This document shows positions 52,727 through 61,055 of a DNA stretch of 64,000 bases, one piece after another. Position numbers and translations under genes: made by a program. This DNA is from Succinivibrionaceae bacterium (GTDB lineage Bacteria; Pseudomonadota; Gammaproteobacteria; Enterobacterales; Succinivibrionaceae), in contig JAHZGH010000006.1 of assembly GCA_019420905.1 (NCBI GenBank), forward strand, positions 279,946-343,945. Direction: 5' to 3'. Below the pieces are notes generated by a model. It was not told the origin of the DNA. It worked only from the letters and a program-made list of their open reading frames with translations, and ran no database searches. The stretch's first letter is position 1. Each line of letters opens with the position of its first letter.

Positions 52727-52760
52727 GGACATGCACTATAGTGCGTGTCCTTGTTTTTTC
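52727..52760 (+). terminator. Intra-operon terminator between binding protein and permease genes
   Basis: Stem GGACATGCACT / AGTGCGTGTCC (11 bp, one G-U pair) with a 2-base loop, followed by TTGTTTTTT. It should lower transcription of the permease and ATPase genes relative to the binding protein. Confidence 0.85.
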
Positions 52761-52783
52761 TTAGTTATAAAATAAAAGCTCTT

Positions 52784-53455
52784 ATGCCATTTCCTTTTGA
52801 TTTAGAATTAATTTGGACATCATTGCCTCTTTTGGGCGTTGGTGCTCTTGTTACTATTGAAATTTCTGCCGTAGCTGTAGCTTGCGGTGTTCTTATTGGT
52901 TTATTTGTTGGTATTGCTGAGTTATCAAATTACAGGTGGCTGCGCATTCCGGCTAAGGTTTATGTTGACTTTATCCGTGGTACGCCGTTATTAGTACAGA
53001 TATTTATTATCTATTTTGCTTTACCTACAGTTTTAGGCATGCGCATTGAGCCTTTTGTGGCTGCAGTTACGGCATGTTCTATCAATTCTGGTGCTTATGT
53101 AGCAGAGATTTTCCGTGCTGGCATTCAATCTATTGATAAAGGTCAGATGGAAGCTGGGCGTTCTTTAGGCATGACTTGGAATCAGACAATGATTTACGTC
53201 ATTATTCCTCAAGCTTTCCGCCGCATTATTCCTCAGTTAGGTAATGAGTTTATTGCTATGCTTAAGGATTCGTCCTTAGTTTCTGTAATCGGATTTGAGG
53301 AGCTGACTCGTAAAGGACAGCTGATTATTGCATCAACCTACGGTTCTTTAGAGATTTGGACTGCAGTAGCAATTATTTACCTTATCATGACCTTATCTAT
53401 CAGTAGAATAGTGTCAATGCTAGAAAAGAAGTTTAACCCTAAGCGCAAGGCCTAA
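52784..53455 (+). CDS. Polar amino acid ABC importer, permease
   Basis: HisM/GlnP-type inner-membrane permease, 223 residues, five or so hydrophobic helices. The EAA loop with A-G-R-S-L-G-M-T is at about residue 134 (EAGRSLGMTWNQTMIYVIIPQAFR). RGTPLLVQIFIIYFALP is also a family mark. I start at 52784; an in-frame GTG at 52745 lies inside the terminator stem. No good ribosome-binding site was seen. The ATPase gene follows after 5 bases. Confidence 0.9.
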   Translation: MPFPFDLELIWTSLPLLGVGALVTIEISAVAVACGVLIGLFVGIAELSNYRWLRIPAKVYVDFIRGTPLLVQIFIIYFALPTVLGMRIEPFVAAVTACSINSGAYVAEIFRAGIQSIDKGQMEAGRSLGMTWNQTMIYVIIPQAFRRIIPQLGNEFIAMLKDSSLVSVIGFEELTRKGQLIIASTYGSLEIWTAVAIIYLIMTLSISRIVSMLEKKFNPKRKA

Positions 53456-53460
53456 GATAT

Positions 53461-54186
53461 ATGCATATGATTGAACTTAAAAACCTGCACAAAAGCTATG
53501 GTAATAATGAGATCATTAAGGGAGTTGATTTAACCGTAGATAAGAGTGAGGTGGTTGTAATTATTGGTCCTTCTGGATCTGGTAAGAGTACCTTATTGCG
53601 TTGTGTAAATTATCTGGAAGTCCCAACCTCAGGAACCATTACTATTGATGGCGAAACTATCACTCGCAAATCAAATATCAATGATATCCGCGCAGAAGTT
53701 GGAATGGTATTTCAGCACTTTAATCTTTTCCCGCATATGACCGTAGGTCAGAATATTACTTTAGCTCCGATCAATGTTCGTCATCAGAGCAAAGAAGAGG
53801 CGCAGAAGATAGCTAAGGATTTATTAGCACGCATAGGCTTATCTGAAAAGATTAATTCATATCCAGATGAGCTTTCCGGAGGACAGCAGCAGCGCGTAGC
53901 TATAGCTAGGGCTTTAGCTATGAATCCTAAGGTAATGCTGTTTGATGAGCCTACATCAGCTTTAGATCCTGAAATGGTAAATGAAGTTTTAGATGTAATG
54001 AAGTCATTAGCTGAAAGCGGTATGACCATGATGGTAGTAACTCATGAGATGGGCTTTGCAAAGCAGGTTGCAGATAGAGTTCTTTTTGTTGATCAGGGAA
54101 TTATTTTAGAACAGGGGTCTCCTGAGGAGATCTTTGAGCATCCAAAGCAGAAGCGTACTCAGGAATTTTTAGCTAAGATCCTTTAA
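53461..54186 (+). CDS. Polar amino acid ABC importer, ATPase
   Basis: 241 residues with complete ABC motifs: Walker A GPSGSGKSTLLR, Q-loop VFQHFNLFPH, signature LSGGQQQRVAIARAL, Walker B VMLFDEPTSALDP, and the switch His in VVTHEMGF. This is the GlnQ/ArtP type. Two in-frame ATG codons (53461, 53467) are possible starts. It powers the permease and binding protein encoded just upstream. Confidence 0.95.
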   Translation: MHMIELKNLHKSYGNNEIIKGVDLTVDKSEVVVIIGPSGSGKSTLLRCVNYLEVPTSGTITIDGETITRKSNINDIRAEVGMVFQHFNLFPHMTVGQNITLAPINVRHQSKEEAQKIAKDLLARIGLSEKINSYPDELSGGQQQRVAIARALAMNPKVMLFDEPTSALDPEMVNEVLDVMKSLAESGMTMMVVTHEMGFAKQVADRVLFVDQGIILEQGSPEEIFEHPKQKRTQEFLAKIL

Positions 54187-54213
54187 TAAAGGAAGACTTA
54201 TTTTTAAGTTTTT

Positions 54214-54249
54214 AAAGCTTGTTTCTTTAAAGGAGAAACAAGCTTTTTT
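54214..54249 (+). terminator. Terminator of the amino acid ABC operon
   Basis: 13-base stem AAAGCTTGTTTCT / AGAAACAAGCTTT with a 7-base loop and a T-run. Confidence 0.93.
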
Positions 54250-54382
54250 ATTTTTTTATAACTAATTCTGTAGAAATTTTCTAAAAATGCGTCCAGGAAT
54301 ATTATTAAAAATAAATTTTGCAGAATATTTTTTTTAATTTTTTTTGACTATAATCACAATATTTAAAAATAGGGAGCTGTAT

Positions 54383-55792
54383 ATGCAAGAGTCCCAGTTT
54401 GACAGGCCTAATCCTCACTTAAGTAGGTCTCTATTTTCTATAAGCTGGCCTATATTTATAGATCTAACCATGCACTTTGCTACCTTGATGATTAATATGG
54501 CAATGGTCGGCATGGTATCAGTTCAATCTGTAGCGGAGCTGACAGTAGGTAATCAGGTTTTTGATTTAGGCCTGATTTTATTTAATTTTATCAATATCGG
54601 AGTTTGCGTAAGCTGTGCTCAAGCTTTAGGCAATGGCAATCGCCGTATGTCTAGGCGAATTATTCATATGGCTTTAGGCTTGAACATAGTTTGGGGCACA
54701 ATAATTTCCTTATCGGTTTTTTTTGCCTCCGATCTGATTGTGTCAGTTATGCAGGTACCGCAGGAAATTGCTACGAGCTCTAGAAATTATTTGATGATTA
54801 TTTCCTTGAGCTTCTTACCTGAGGCATTGTGCCTGTGCTGTGCTCAGATTTTAAGAGCTCATGCCTGTACTCGTGATTCTATGTACATGGCTGTAATTAT
54901 CAATATTATTACGATTATAGGCAATGCAGTTTTTCTGTTCGGTTTATGCGGGGCACCTGTTTTAGGGGTAGAAGGCGTTGCTATCAGTACGGTAATAGGC
55001 AGGAGCTTGGTTGTCTTGCCCTTTATAGCATTGATTATAAGGCGCACAAAAGTTCGGATTATTCCGAGATTTATGTTTGTTATTAAAAAGAAGATCCTCT
55101 ATCATATTTTAAATATTGGACTTCCCGGTGCAGGCGAGAACTTATCCTGGCATAGTCAGTATATGTTTATGACAGCGGTAATAGCTTCTTTAGGCTCTTT
55201 ACCATTAGCTACGCATGGCATTTATTTTCAAATGTGTATGCTGCTGATGATATTTTCAGCATCAATTGGCATGGGAACTGAAATTTTGGTGGCACATTAT
55301 GCAGGTGCAATGAAGCTTGATTTAGCTTATAAGCAACTTATGCATTCTGTAAAGCTGGGCATGATCACTACTGCCGTGCTCGCCGCAACAATTCCTTTAT
55401 TTTCCGGAAAATTAATTATTGGCTTATTTACGGACAGTACGGATGTTCTGGCTATGGCAACGCCATTATTTATGCTTTCAGTATTTATGGAGCCTGGACG
55501 TATTTTAAACGTTATCATCATAAATTCGTTGCGAGCTGTAGGTGATACAAAATTTCCTGTGGTAATGGCTGTTTTGTCCATGTGGTGTATAAGTGTGCCT
55601 TTAGGCAGCTTTTTAGCATTACATATGGGACTAGGCTTATTAGGAGTTTGGATAGGCTTTTGTACTGATGAATGGATTCGTGGAATTTCAATGTTCATTC
55701 GCTGGAAATCTAAAGCTTGGGTAAAATCAGCTAAGCGCAATTATAGAGTTAATTTTAAGCGTAAGGCTCCCGTTAAGCGTGCATCAGTTTAG
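54383..55792 (+). CDS. MATE-family multidrug/metabolite exporter
   Basis: 469 residues with 12 hydrophobic helices and the two-fold MATE repeat (SISWPIFIDLTMHFATLMIN near the N-terminus; GLPGAGENLSWHSQYM in the second half). It probably exports organic cations or drugs coupled to Na+ or H+. I start at 54383, just after AGGGAG; an upstream TTG is less likely. TATAAT at 54349-54354 is a likely -10 box. Basic C-terminal tail. Monocistronic. Confidence 0.9.
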   Translation: MQESQFDRPNPHLSRSLFSISWPIFIDLTMHFATLMINMAMVGMVSVQSVAELTVGNQVFDLGLILFNFINIGVCVSCAQALGNGNRRMSRRIIHMALGLNIVWGTIISLSVFFASDLIVSVMQVPQEIATSSRNYLMIISLSFLPEALCLCCAQILRAHACTRDSMYMAVIINIITIIGNAVFLFGLCGAPVLGVEGVAISTVIGRSLVVLPFIALIIRRTKVRIIPRFMFVIKKKILYHILNIGLPGAGENLSWHSQYMFMTAVIASLGSLPLATHGIYFQMCMLLMIFSASIGMGTEILVAHYAGAMKLDLAYKQLMHSVKLGMITTAVLAATIPLFSGKLIIGLFTDSTDVLAMATPLFMLSVFMEPGRILNVIIINSLRAVGDTKFPVVMAVLSMWCISVPLGSFLALHMGLGLLGVWIGFCTDEWIRGISMFIRWKSKAWVKSAKRNYRVNFKRKAPVKRASV

Positions 55793-55871
55793 ATTGAAAA
55801 TTTGTTTTTTTAAGATTTGCTGCATTGTGGTATAGTTGTCTTACTTTTATTTATTTAAATAGGTGATACTA

Positions 55872-57065
55872 ATGTTCTTTGAGCGTATAGAATCTGCCCC
55901 TGCAGATCCAATTTTAGGCCTTACTGATGCCTTTAAAAAAGATCCTAATCCTGAAAAGATCAACCTTGGTGTTGGCGTTTATCAAAATGAGGAAGGGCAG
56001 ACTGCCATCTTAAATTGCGTTAAAGCTGCAGAGAAAACTTTATTAGAGAATGAAGTTTCTAAATCTTATCTGCCTATTACCGGCTTACCTGAATATGGCC
56101 GCCTAGCTCGTGAGCTTATTTTTGGCGCCGGATCTGAATTGGTTGATGGCGGACGTGCTGTAAGCTGTCATTGCCCGGGCGGTACTGGTGCTTTACGTAT
56201 TGGCGCAGACTTTATTGTGCAGCAGAATGTTGCCCAGACAATTTGGATTTCTGATCCTACCTGGGCAAATCATTATCAGATTGCTAAATCTGCCGGCCTT
56301 AAGTTTGAGCGTTATCCATATTATGATAGAGCTAATCATAGCTTAGCTTTTGATCGCATGCTGGAGACTCTCTCTCAGGCTCATGAGGGAGATGTAGTTT
56401 TATTACATGCCTGCTGTCACAATCCTACAGGCATTGATCCTACTCCAGAGCAGTGGGAAACCTTAGCCTGCTTCTTAGCTGAAAAGAAATTGTTGCCGTT
56501 TATTGATTTTGCTTATCAAGGTTTTGGTAACGGTATTGAGGAAGATGCTTTTGGCGTACGCACTATTGCAAATCATTGCTCTGAAATGCTGATTGCCAGC
56601 TCCTTCTCTAAAAACTTCGGCTTATATAATGAGCGTGTCGGCGTGTTAACTATCGTCAGCGCTAATAATGCAACCGCTGCAAATGTTTTATCTCAGATGA
56701 AGATTGCAGTACGCACTGCAATTTCCAATCCTCCGGCCCATGGTGAAAAGATTGTTACAACTATTCTTTCTAATCCTGAGCTGCGTAAGATGTGGGAAGA
56801 TGAGTTATGCCAGATGCGCAGCCGCATCCATGAGATGAGAAGCCTATTATCAGCTAAGCTTAAGGAAGCCGGTGCTGGAGATTATGACTTCATCAATTCT
56901 CAGTATGGAATGTTCTCTTTCTCCGGTTTGGATAAAGAACAGGTTGAAGCTTTAAGAAAAGATTTCGGCATTTATATTGTAGGATCTGGACGTATCTGTG
57001 TTGCCGGCATCAACCATAAGAATATTGATCGTTTAGTTGAGGCTATTGCTAAGGTCAGCAAATAA
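55872..57065 (+). CDS. aspC: Aspartate aminotransferase
   Basis: AspC interconverts aspartate/2-oxoglutarate and oxaloacetate/glutamate with PLP. Very similar to E. coli AspC: APADPILGLTDAFK, PGGTGALRIGADF, HNPTGIDPT, and the PLP lysine in SSFSKNFGLYNERVG. 397 residues (E. coli 396). I start at 55872 where AGGTG is upstream. The product could also act on aromatic amino acids as TyrB does. It supplies aspartate for nadB and lysC. Confidence 0.95.
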   Translation: MFFERIESAPADPILGLTDAFKKDPNPEKINLGVGVYQNEEGQTAILNCVKAAEKTLLENEVSKSYLPITGLPEYGRLARELIFGAGSELVDGGRAVSCHCPGGTGALRIGADFIVQQNVAQTIWISDPTWANHYQIAKSAGLKFERYPYYDRANHSLAFDRMLETLSQAHEGDVVLLHACCHNPTGIDPTPEQWETLACFLAEKKLLPFIDFAYQGFGNGIEEDAFGVRTIANHCSEMLIASSFSKNFGLYNERVGVLTIVSANNATAANVLSQMKIAVRTAISNPPAHGEKIVTTILSNPELRKMWEDELCQMRSRIHEMRSLLSAKLKEAGAGDYDFINSQYGMFSFSGLDKEQVEALRKDFGIYIVGSGRICVAGINHKNIDRLVEAIAKVSK

Positions 57066-57089
57066 TCAGCTTTAATTATATGATTTAGA

Positions 57090-57122
57090 AAAAAGCCTGT
57101 GATATTTCTTCACAGGCTTTTT
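57090..57122. terminator. Bidirectional terminator between aspC and the 1-phosphofructokinase gene
   Basis: Perfect 13-base stem AAAAAGCCTGTGA / TCACAGGCTTTTT with a 7-base loop. Confidence 0.93.
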
Positions 57123-57183
57123 ATTTTAGCTAAATTTAAAAAATTTGTTTTGCGCTAATTTTCTATATGCCTTAGCTTAAGCT

Positions 57184-58128
57184 TTAAAAGTCTTGAGGCT
57201 GATTTTCAAATTCATTGATGATTAATTCCTTTAGGCTCTGTACTTGTACGGAAGAGCCAAGCCCCTTAGTACCTGCGGTTGCTGTGCCTGCTGCTACAGC
57301 AGTCATAGCTGCGCTTTTTATATCGTGAGTGGTAATATAATCTGCGACGAAGCCTGAAATCATAGAATCTCCAGCGCCAACTCTGTCAATTATGCAAGAA
57401 CTAGGCGCTTTAATATGTAGGGGCTCACTGTTTTTGCTGACGAATACAGCACCGCGCGATCCTAGTGAGACTAAAATATTACAGGCTCCGGCTTTAAGAA
57501 TATCTCTAGCAGCTTCGATAATTTCCTCAGGATTATCAGGAGCACATCCAGTATAAGAACGTAAATCTCTTAAATTAGCCTTAAATAAAAAAGGATTATG
57601 TGGCAGAGCGTCACGCCACAGCTCAGGAGGACAATCCATTATTACGGAAACCTCTTTATTTTTTACCTGCTCAATACAGCGCTTATACATATCCTGAGGC
57701 ATTGAAGGAGGAATAATTCCTGAGAGAATTAAAAAATCACCGCCTTTAAGATCATTTATCCGTCTGATAAGATAATTTGCATCAAGATCTGAAACAACTG
57801 GACCTAATCCATTGATTCGCGTATATTCTCCGTCTTGATCTTTAAAGCGCAGATTTATTCTTGTGCGCCCTTTTCTTACTCGAATAAATCCGGTTTTGAT
57901 TCCTGCTTCAGCTGTAAGCCGCATCAGCTCATCGCCGGAAAAACCTGCGACAAAACCTAGAGCAGTTGAGTCAAAGCCTAAATTTTTCAGCATAATAGAA
58001 ATATTTATACCTCGACCGCCTGGCCTAATTTCCTCGCTATCAGCTCTATAGGTTCCGCCGCTTTCTAAAGTAGCCGGCAAGGTCATGAGTAAATCGAGAG
58101 AGGGGCTGGCAGTTAGGGTATAGATCAT
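57184..58128 (-). CDS. 1-phosphofructokinase/tagatose-6-phosphate kinase family (PfkB) kinase
   Basis: PfkB-family sugar-phosphate kinase of the FruK/LacC branch, 314 residues. Motifs: GGRGINISIMLKNLG near residue 37 and the C-terminal DRVGAGDSMISGFVA near residue 250 with the catalytic Asp. It starts with MIYTLTASPSLDLLM as FruK does. It probably phosphorylates fructose-1-phosphate, but no fruA or fruB gene is adjacent, so tagatose-6-phosphate or other substrates remain possible. A single gene. Confidence 0.85.
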   Translation of the reverse strand: MIYTLTASPSLDLLMTLPATLESGGTYRADSEEIRPGGRGINISIMLKNLGFDSTALGFVAGFSGDELMRLTAEAGIKTGFIRVRKGRTRINLRFKDQDGEYTRINGLGPVVSDLDANYLIRRINDLKGGDFLILSGIIPPSMPQDMYKRCIEQVKNKEVSVIMDCPPELWRDALPHNPFLFKANLRDLRSYTGCAPDNPEEIIEAARDILKAGACNILVSLGSRGAVFVSKNSEPLHIKAPSSCIIDRVGAGDSMISGFVADYITTHDIKSAAMTAVAAGTATAGTKGLGSSVQVQSLKELIINEFENQPQDF

Positions 58129-58483
58129 TCTTTCTCCTTGCTAAAAATAGGTTTTAACTATTTGGCATAAATTTTTATTATCAGAGACTTTCTGCATATT
58201 TTTTAATTCAGCCTGTTTTAGATCCTAAGACTATAAACTTTATTCCTTAATAAACCTTTAAATTATAGTTATATAATTTAGCGAGTTTAAGTTATTTTGC
58301 ATTTTTTAAATGCAAGATGAAAAAAATTGTTTTAAATCTTGTTTTTTTGTTTTATTTTCTTTTACTCTATTCTATTGTGGAATAAAGTATAGCGTAACCT
58401 TTGAAAAGGCTTGGTATTTATTTTTATTTACTTTAAGTTTTAACAGGAGTCGGTGCTTTGCTTGTTAAGTACCGAAATTTTTG
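58129..58483. other. Divergent intergenic region, 355 bases
   Basis: Holds the promoters of nadB and the PfkB gene. Very AT-rich. It contains a possible 22-codon hydrophobic ORF at 58317-58385 and the nadB hairpin at 58451-58474. Confidence 0.5.
58317..58385 (+). CDS. Possible 22-residue hydrophobic peptide
   Basis: ATG followed by a reading frame for a short hydrophobic peptide (MKKIVLNLVFLFYF and more) ending at TAA 58383-58385. It resembles a single membrane-spanning micropeptide. The ribosome-binding site is weak (GCAAG). Its AT-rich setting could give such a frame by chance. Confidence 0.2.
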   Translation: MKKIVLNLVFLFYFLLLYSIVE

Positions 58484-58486
58484 ATG
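58445..58486 (+). promoter_or_regulatory. nadB translation start with hairpin between ribosome-binding site and ATG
   Basis: AGGAG (58445-58449) is 34 bases from the ATG, too far for normal initiation. Between them CGGTGCTT (58451-58458) can pair with AAGTACCG (58467-58474), one G-U. If the stem forms, the effective spacing falls to about 10 bases. This is inferred from sequence only. Confidence 0.45.
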
Positions 58487-60100
58487 AATTATTCAACAGA
58501 TTGTCTTATTATCGGTAGCGGTGCTGCAGGTTTAACCTTAGCCTTAGGAATTGCTGATAAAGCTAAGGTCATAGTGATTTCTAAAGAGGACGCTTGTGCA
58601 GGCTCAACAAATTATGCGCAAGGCGGTATTGCCGGTGTATACAATCTTAAAGATGATGACGATTCGCTAAAATCTCATATTCGCGATACTTGTATTGCTG
58701 GTGCTGGTTTATGTGATGAAAACACTGTGGAGTTTGTAGCGCGCAATGCCCATGATTCTATTCAGTGGTTAATTGATGTAGGAGTTCCTTTTGATATTAA
58801 AGAGGAAGCTCAAGAAGAAGGCCAGTCTCCTTATCATCTACATCGCGAAGGCGGTCATTCCCATAGAAGAATTTTTCATGCAGAGGATCACACAGGCCGT
58901 TCCATTCAGGAAACTCTTATTGCCAGAGCTAAAGAGCATCCTAATATTACGATCTTAGAAAATCGAAATGCTATTGATTTGATTACAACCACAAAGCTAG
59001 GTCTGGCTGGCAATCGTGTTTTGGGTGCTTATGTCTTAAATGTAGAATCTGGTCATGTTGAAACCATTCGCGCTAAGTTTGTAGCTTTATGCTCAGGTGG
59101 AGCATCAAAGGTTTATCAATATACCTGTAACCCTGAGGTAAGCTCAGGCGATGGTATTGCTATGGCCTGGCGTGCCGGCTGCCGTGTAGCTAATATGGAA
59201 TTTAATCAGTTCCATCCAACTACTCTTTATTGTGATGCGGATAGAAACTTTTTATTGACTGAGGCTTTGCGCGGAGAGGGGGCTCAGCTTAAGCGTCCTG
59301 ATGGCACTAGATTTATGCAAAATTATGATGAGCGCTTAGAATTAGCTCCTCGTGATATTGTGGCTCGCGCTATCGATCATGAAATGAAGCGTTTAGGTGC
59401 ACCTTGCATGTATCTTGATATCAGCTTTAAGAGTCCGGAGTTTTTGAAAAAGCATTTTCCGACTATCTATGAACGCTGCTTAAAAGTTGGCATTGATATT
59501 ACCAAACAGCCGATACCTATCGTTCCTGCAGCTCATTTTACCTGCGGCGGTGTAATGGTTGATAAGAAGGCTAGAACGGATATTACCGGACTTTATGCTA
59601 TTGGAGAATGTGCTTATACAGGATTGCATGGAGCTAATCGCTTGGCTTCAAATTCTTTATTAGAGTGCGTAGTTTATGGTAAAGCTGCAGCTACAGATAT
59701 TCTAAAGCGTTTAGATGATGACGATTGCGAGGACTTTGCAATTCCTGATTGGGATGAAAGCTTGGTGGATAATTCCGATGAAGAGGTTATCATTACTCAT
59801 AACTGGCATGAGTTGCGTCTTACTATGTGGGATTATGTAGGCATTGTGCGTACAAATAAGCGTCTTGAGCGTGCTTTGCATAGAATTGAGCTGCTTAAAA
59901 AGGAAGTTGCTGAATATTATGCTAATTTCAAAGTATCCCGTAATTTATTAGAATTACGTAATCTTTTAGTAGTGGCCGAAATTATTGTTAAATCCGCTCA
60001 AGCGCGCCATGAATCGCGAGGATTGCATTATAATTTAGATTATCCGCAAACAAATGAGACGGCAGTACCGACTATTTTGCGAAATAATCAAGGATTGTAA
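58484..60100 (+). CDS. nadB: L-aspartate oxidase
   Basis: NadB oxidises L-aspartate to iminoaspartate with FAD; in anaerobes fumarate is the acceptor. Motifs: the N-terminal FAD-binding GSGAAGLTLALG, AQGGIAG, HREGGHSHRRIFHAED and GANRLASNSLLE. 538 residues (E. coli 540). I start at ATG 58484; a TTG at 58481 in the same frame is an alternative. The partner nadA is at 45.1 kb. The unusual start region may regulate translation. Confidence 0.95.
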   Translation: MNYSTDCLIIGSGAAGLTLALGIADKAKVIVISKEDACAGSTNYAQGGIAGVYNLKDDDDSLKSHIRDTCIAGAGLCDENTVEFVARNAHDSIQWLIDVGVPFDIKEEAQEEGQSPYHLHREGGHSHRRIFHAEDHTGRSIQETLIARAKEHPNITILENRNAIDLITTTKLGLAGNRVLGAYVLNVESGHVETIRAKFVALCSGGASKVYQYTCNPEVSSGDGIAMAWRAGCRVANMEFNQFHPTTLYCDADRNFLLTEALRGEGAQLKRPDGTRFMQNYDERLELAPRDIVARAIDHEMKRLGAPCMYLDISFKSPEFLKKHFPTIYERCLKVGIDITKQPIPIVPAAHFTCGGVMVDKKARTDITGLYAIGECAYTGLHGANRLASNSLLECVVYGKAAATDILKRLDDDDCEDFAIPDWDESLVDNSDEEVIITHNWHELRLTMWDYVGIVRTNKRLERALHRIELLKKEVAEYYANFKVSRNLLELRNLLVVAEIIVKSAQARHESRGLHYNLDYPQTNETAVPTILRNNQGL

Positions 60101-60143
60101 ATAAAAGGATCCTTTAAGCTCAAACTTGCATTAGGAAGTGACC

Positions 60144-61055
60144 ATGAAATTTGATTCCAAAAAACTTAAATATACCGGAGCTATTTTAGTTAGTGTATAT
60201 GTTGTTTATTTATTAGCCGTAGGACTTATAAGCTCGCCATCAACAGACCTTTATAATCCTCAGCCTTTAGATGAGCAGGCAACGGATCATGATAAAGCTG
60301 TAGTTATGGCTACTGCCTGTACAAAGGCTTTAGATGATGAACTAAATTCATTTTTCGGTTGGCTGCCTAATGATTTAATGTTTGTTCCATCTATTTTGGA
60401 CAATACTACTTCTTTTCAAAGAGGCGTTATTTATGCAACCCGTCCTGCCTCAGATATTATTGCTAAAACGGTAGCTCGTTTTGGCAGCAATGACACTATC
60501 GATCCTAGATTAGCCGATGCAACCTCTCGCTTTTTTACCTATAGTGAAAAGGTTTGGGGCTTTTGGTTTGTCTATGATGCTGAGGGAAAATATAAGGACG
60601 GAATTAGAAATTGGCTTTCTTGGGCAGAGAGCATTGGAACTACAGCAAAGAATGCTGGCATTTATAATGTAAAATCAGATGATGTTTATTTGATTTTAAA
60701 ATATTGCGATAGCATGTGCGACTATGCCTTAGGCATTTTAAATAACGAGAATATGAGTCATTTCGACTCTGACGATAATATTTATTATGTCAAGGGTATT
60801 GCAGCGGTAATAACTAATGTTATTCGCGGCCTCATTACTATTGATAATTCTGTTATAGAGCGCGGCGGACAAGAAAATGTTGAAGAATGCTTAAAGCGCT
60901 TGGAGTATATAAGTGAATTTAATCCTATTTACGTTGTAGCAGGAGGCAACGTTGTCGGCGATGCAATGCTCCCGAATCATGTAGCAGCAATTGCCAGACA
61001 TTTTGATGTAGCAAATAATCGTATTGAAGATATTATGGAAGCAATGTCCAAATAA
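60144..61055 (+). CDS. DUF2333 family membrane-anchored protein
   Basis: 303 residues with one N-terminal transmembrane helix (about 15-33) and a large periplasmic or cytoplasmic helical domain. It matches DUF2333-type proteins (for example DELNSFFGWLPNDLMFVPS near residue 65). Function unknown. I start at 60144, with AGGAAG 5 bases before it; the GTG at 60138 is on the ribosome-binding site. It overlaps the next gene by 1 base (TAATG), so the ABC exporter is co-translated with it. Confidence 0.8.
   Translation: MKFDSKKLKYTGAILVSVYVVYLLAVGLISSPSTDLYNPQPLDEQATDHDKAVVMATACTKALDDELNSFFGWLPNDLMFVPSILDNTTSFQRGVIYATRPASDIIAKTVARFGSNDTIDPRLADATSRFFTYSEKVWGFWFVYDAEGKYKDGIRNWLSWAESIGTTAKNAGIYNVKSDDVYLILKYCDSMCDYALGILNNENMSHFDSDDNIYYVKGIAAVITNVIRGLITIDNSVIERGGQENVEECLKRLEYISEFNPIYVVAGGNVVGDAMLPNHVAAIARHFDVANNRIEDIMEAMSK

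Noticed and set aside
52745..52783. GTG start at 52745 for the permease
   Set aside because: It lies in the terminator stem, so the ATG at 52784 was chosen.
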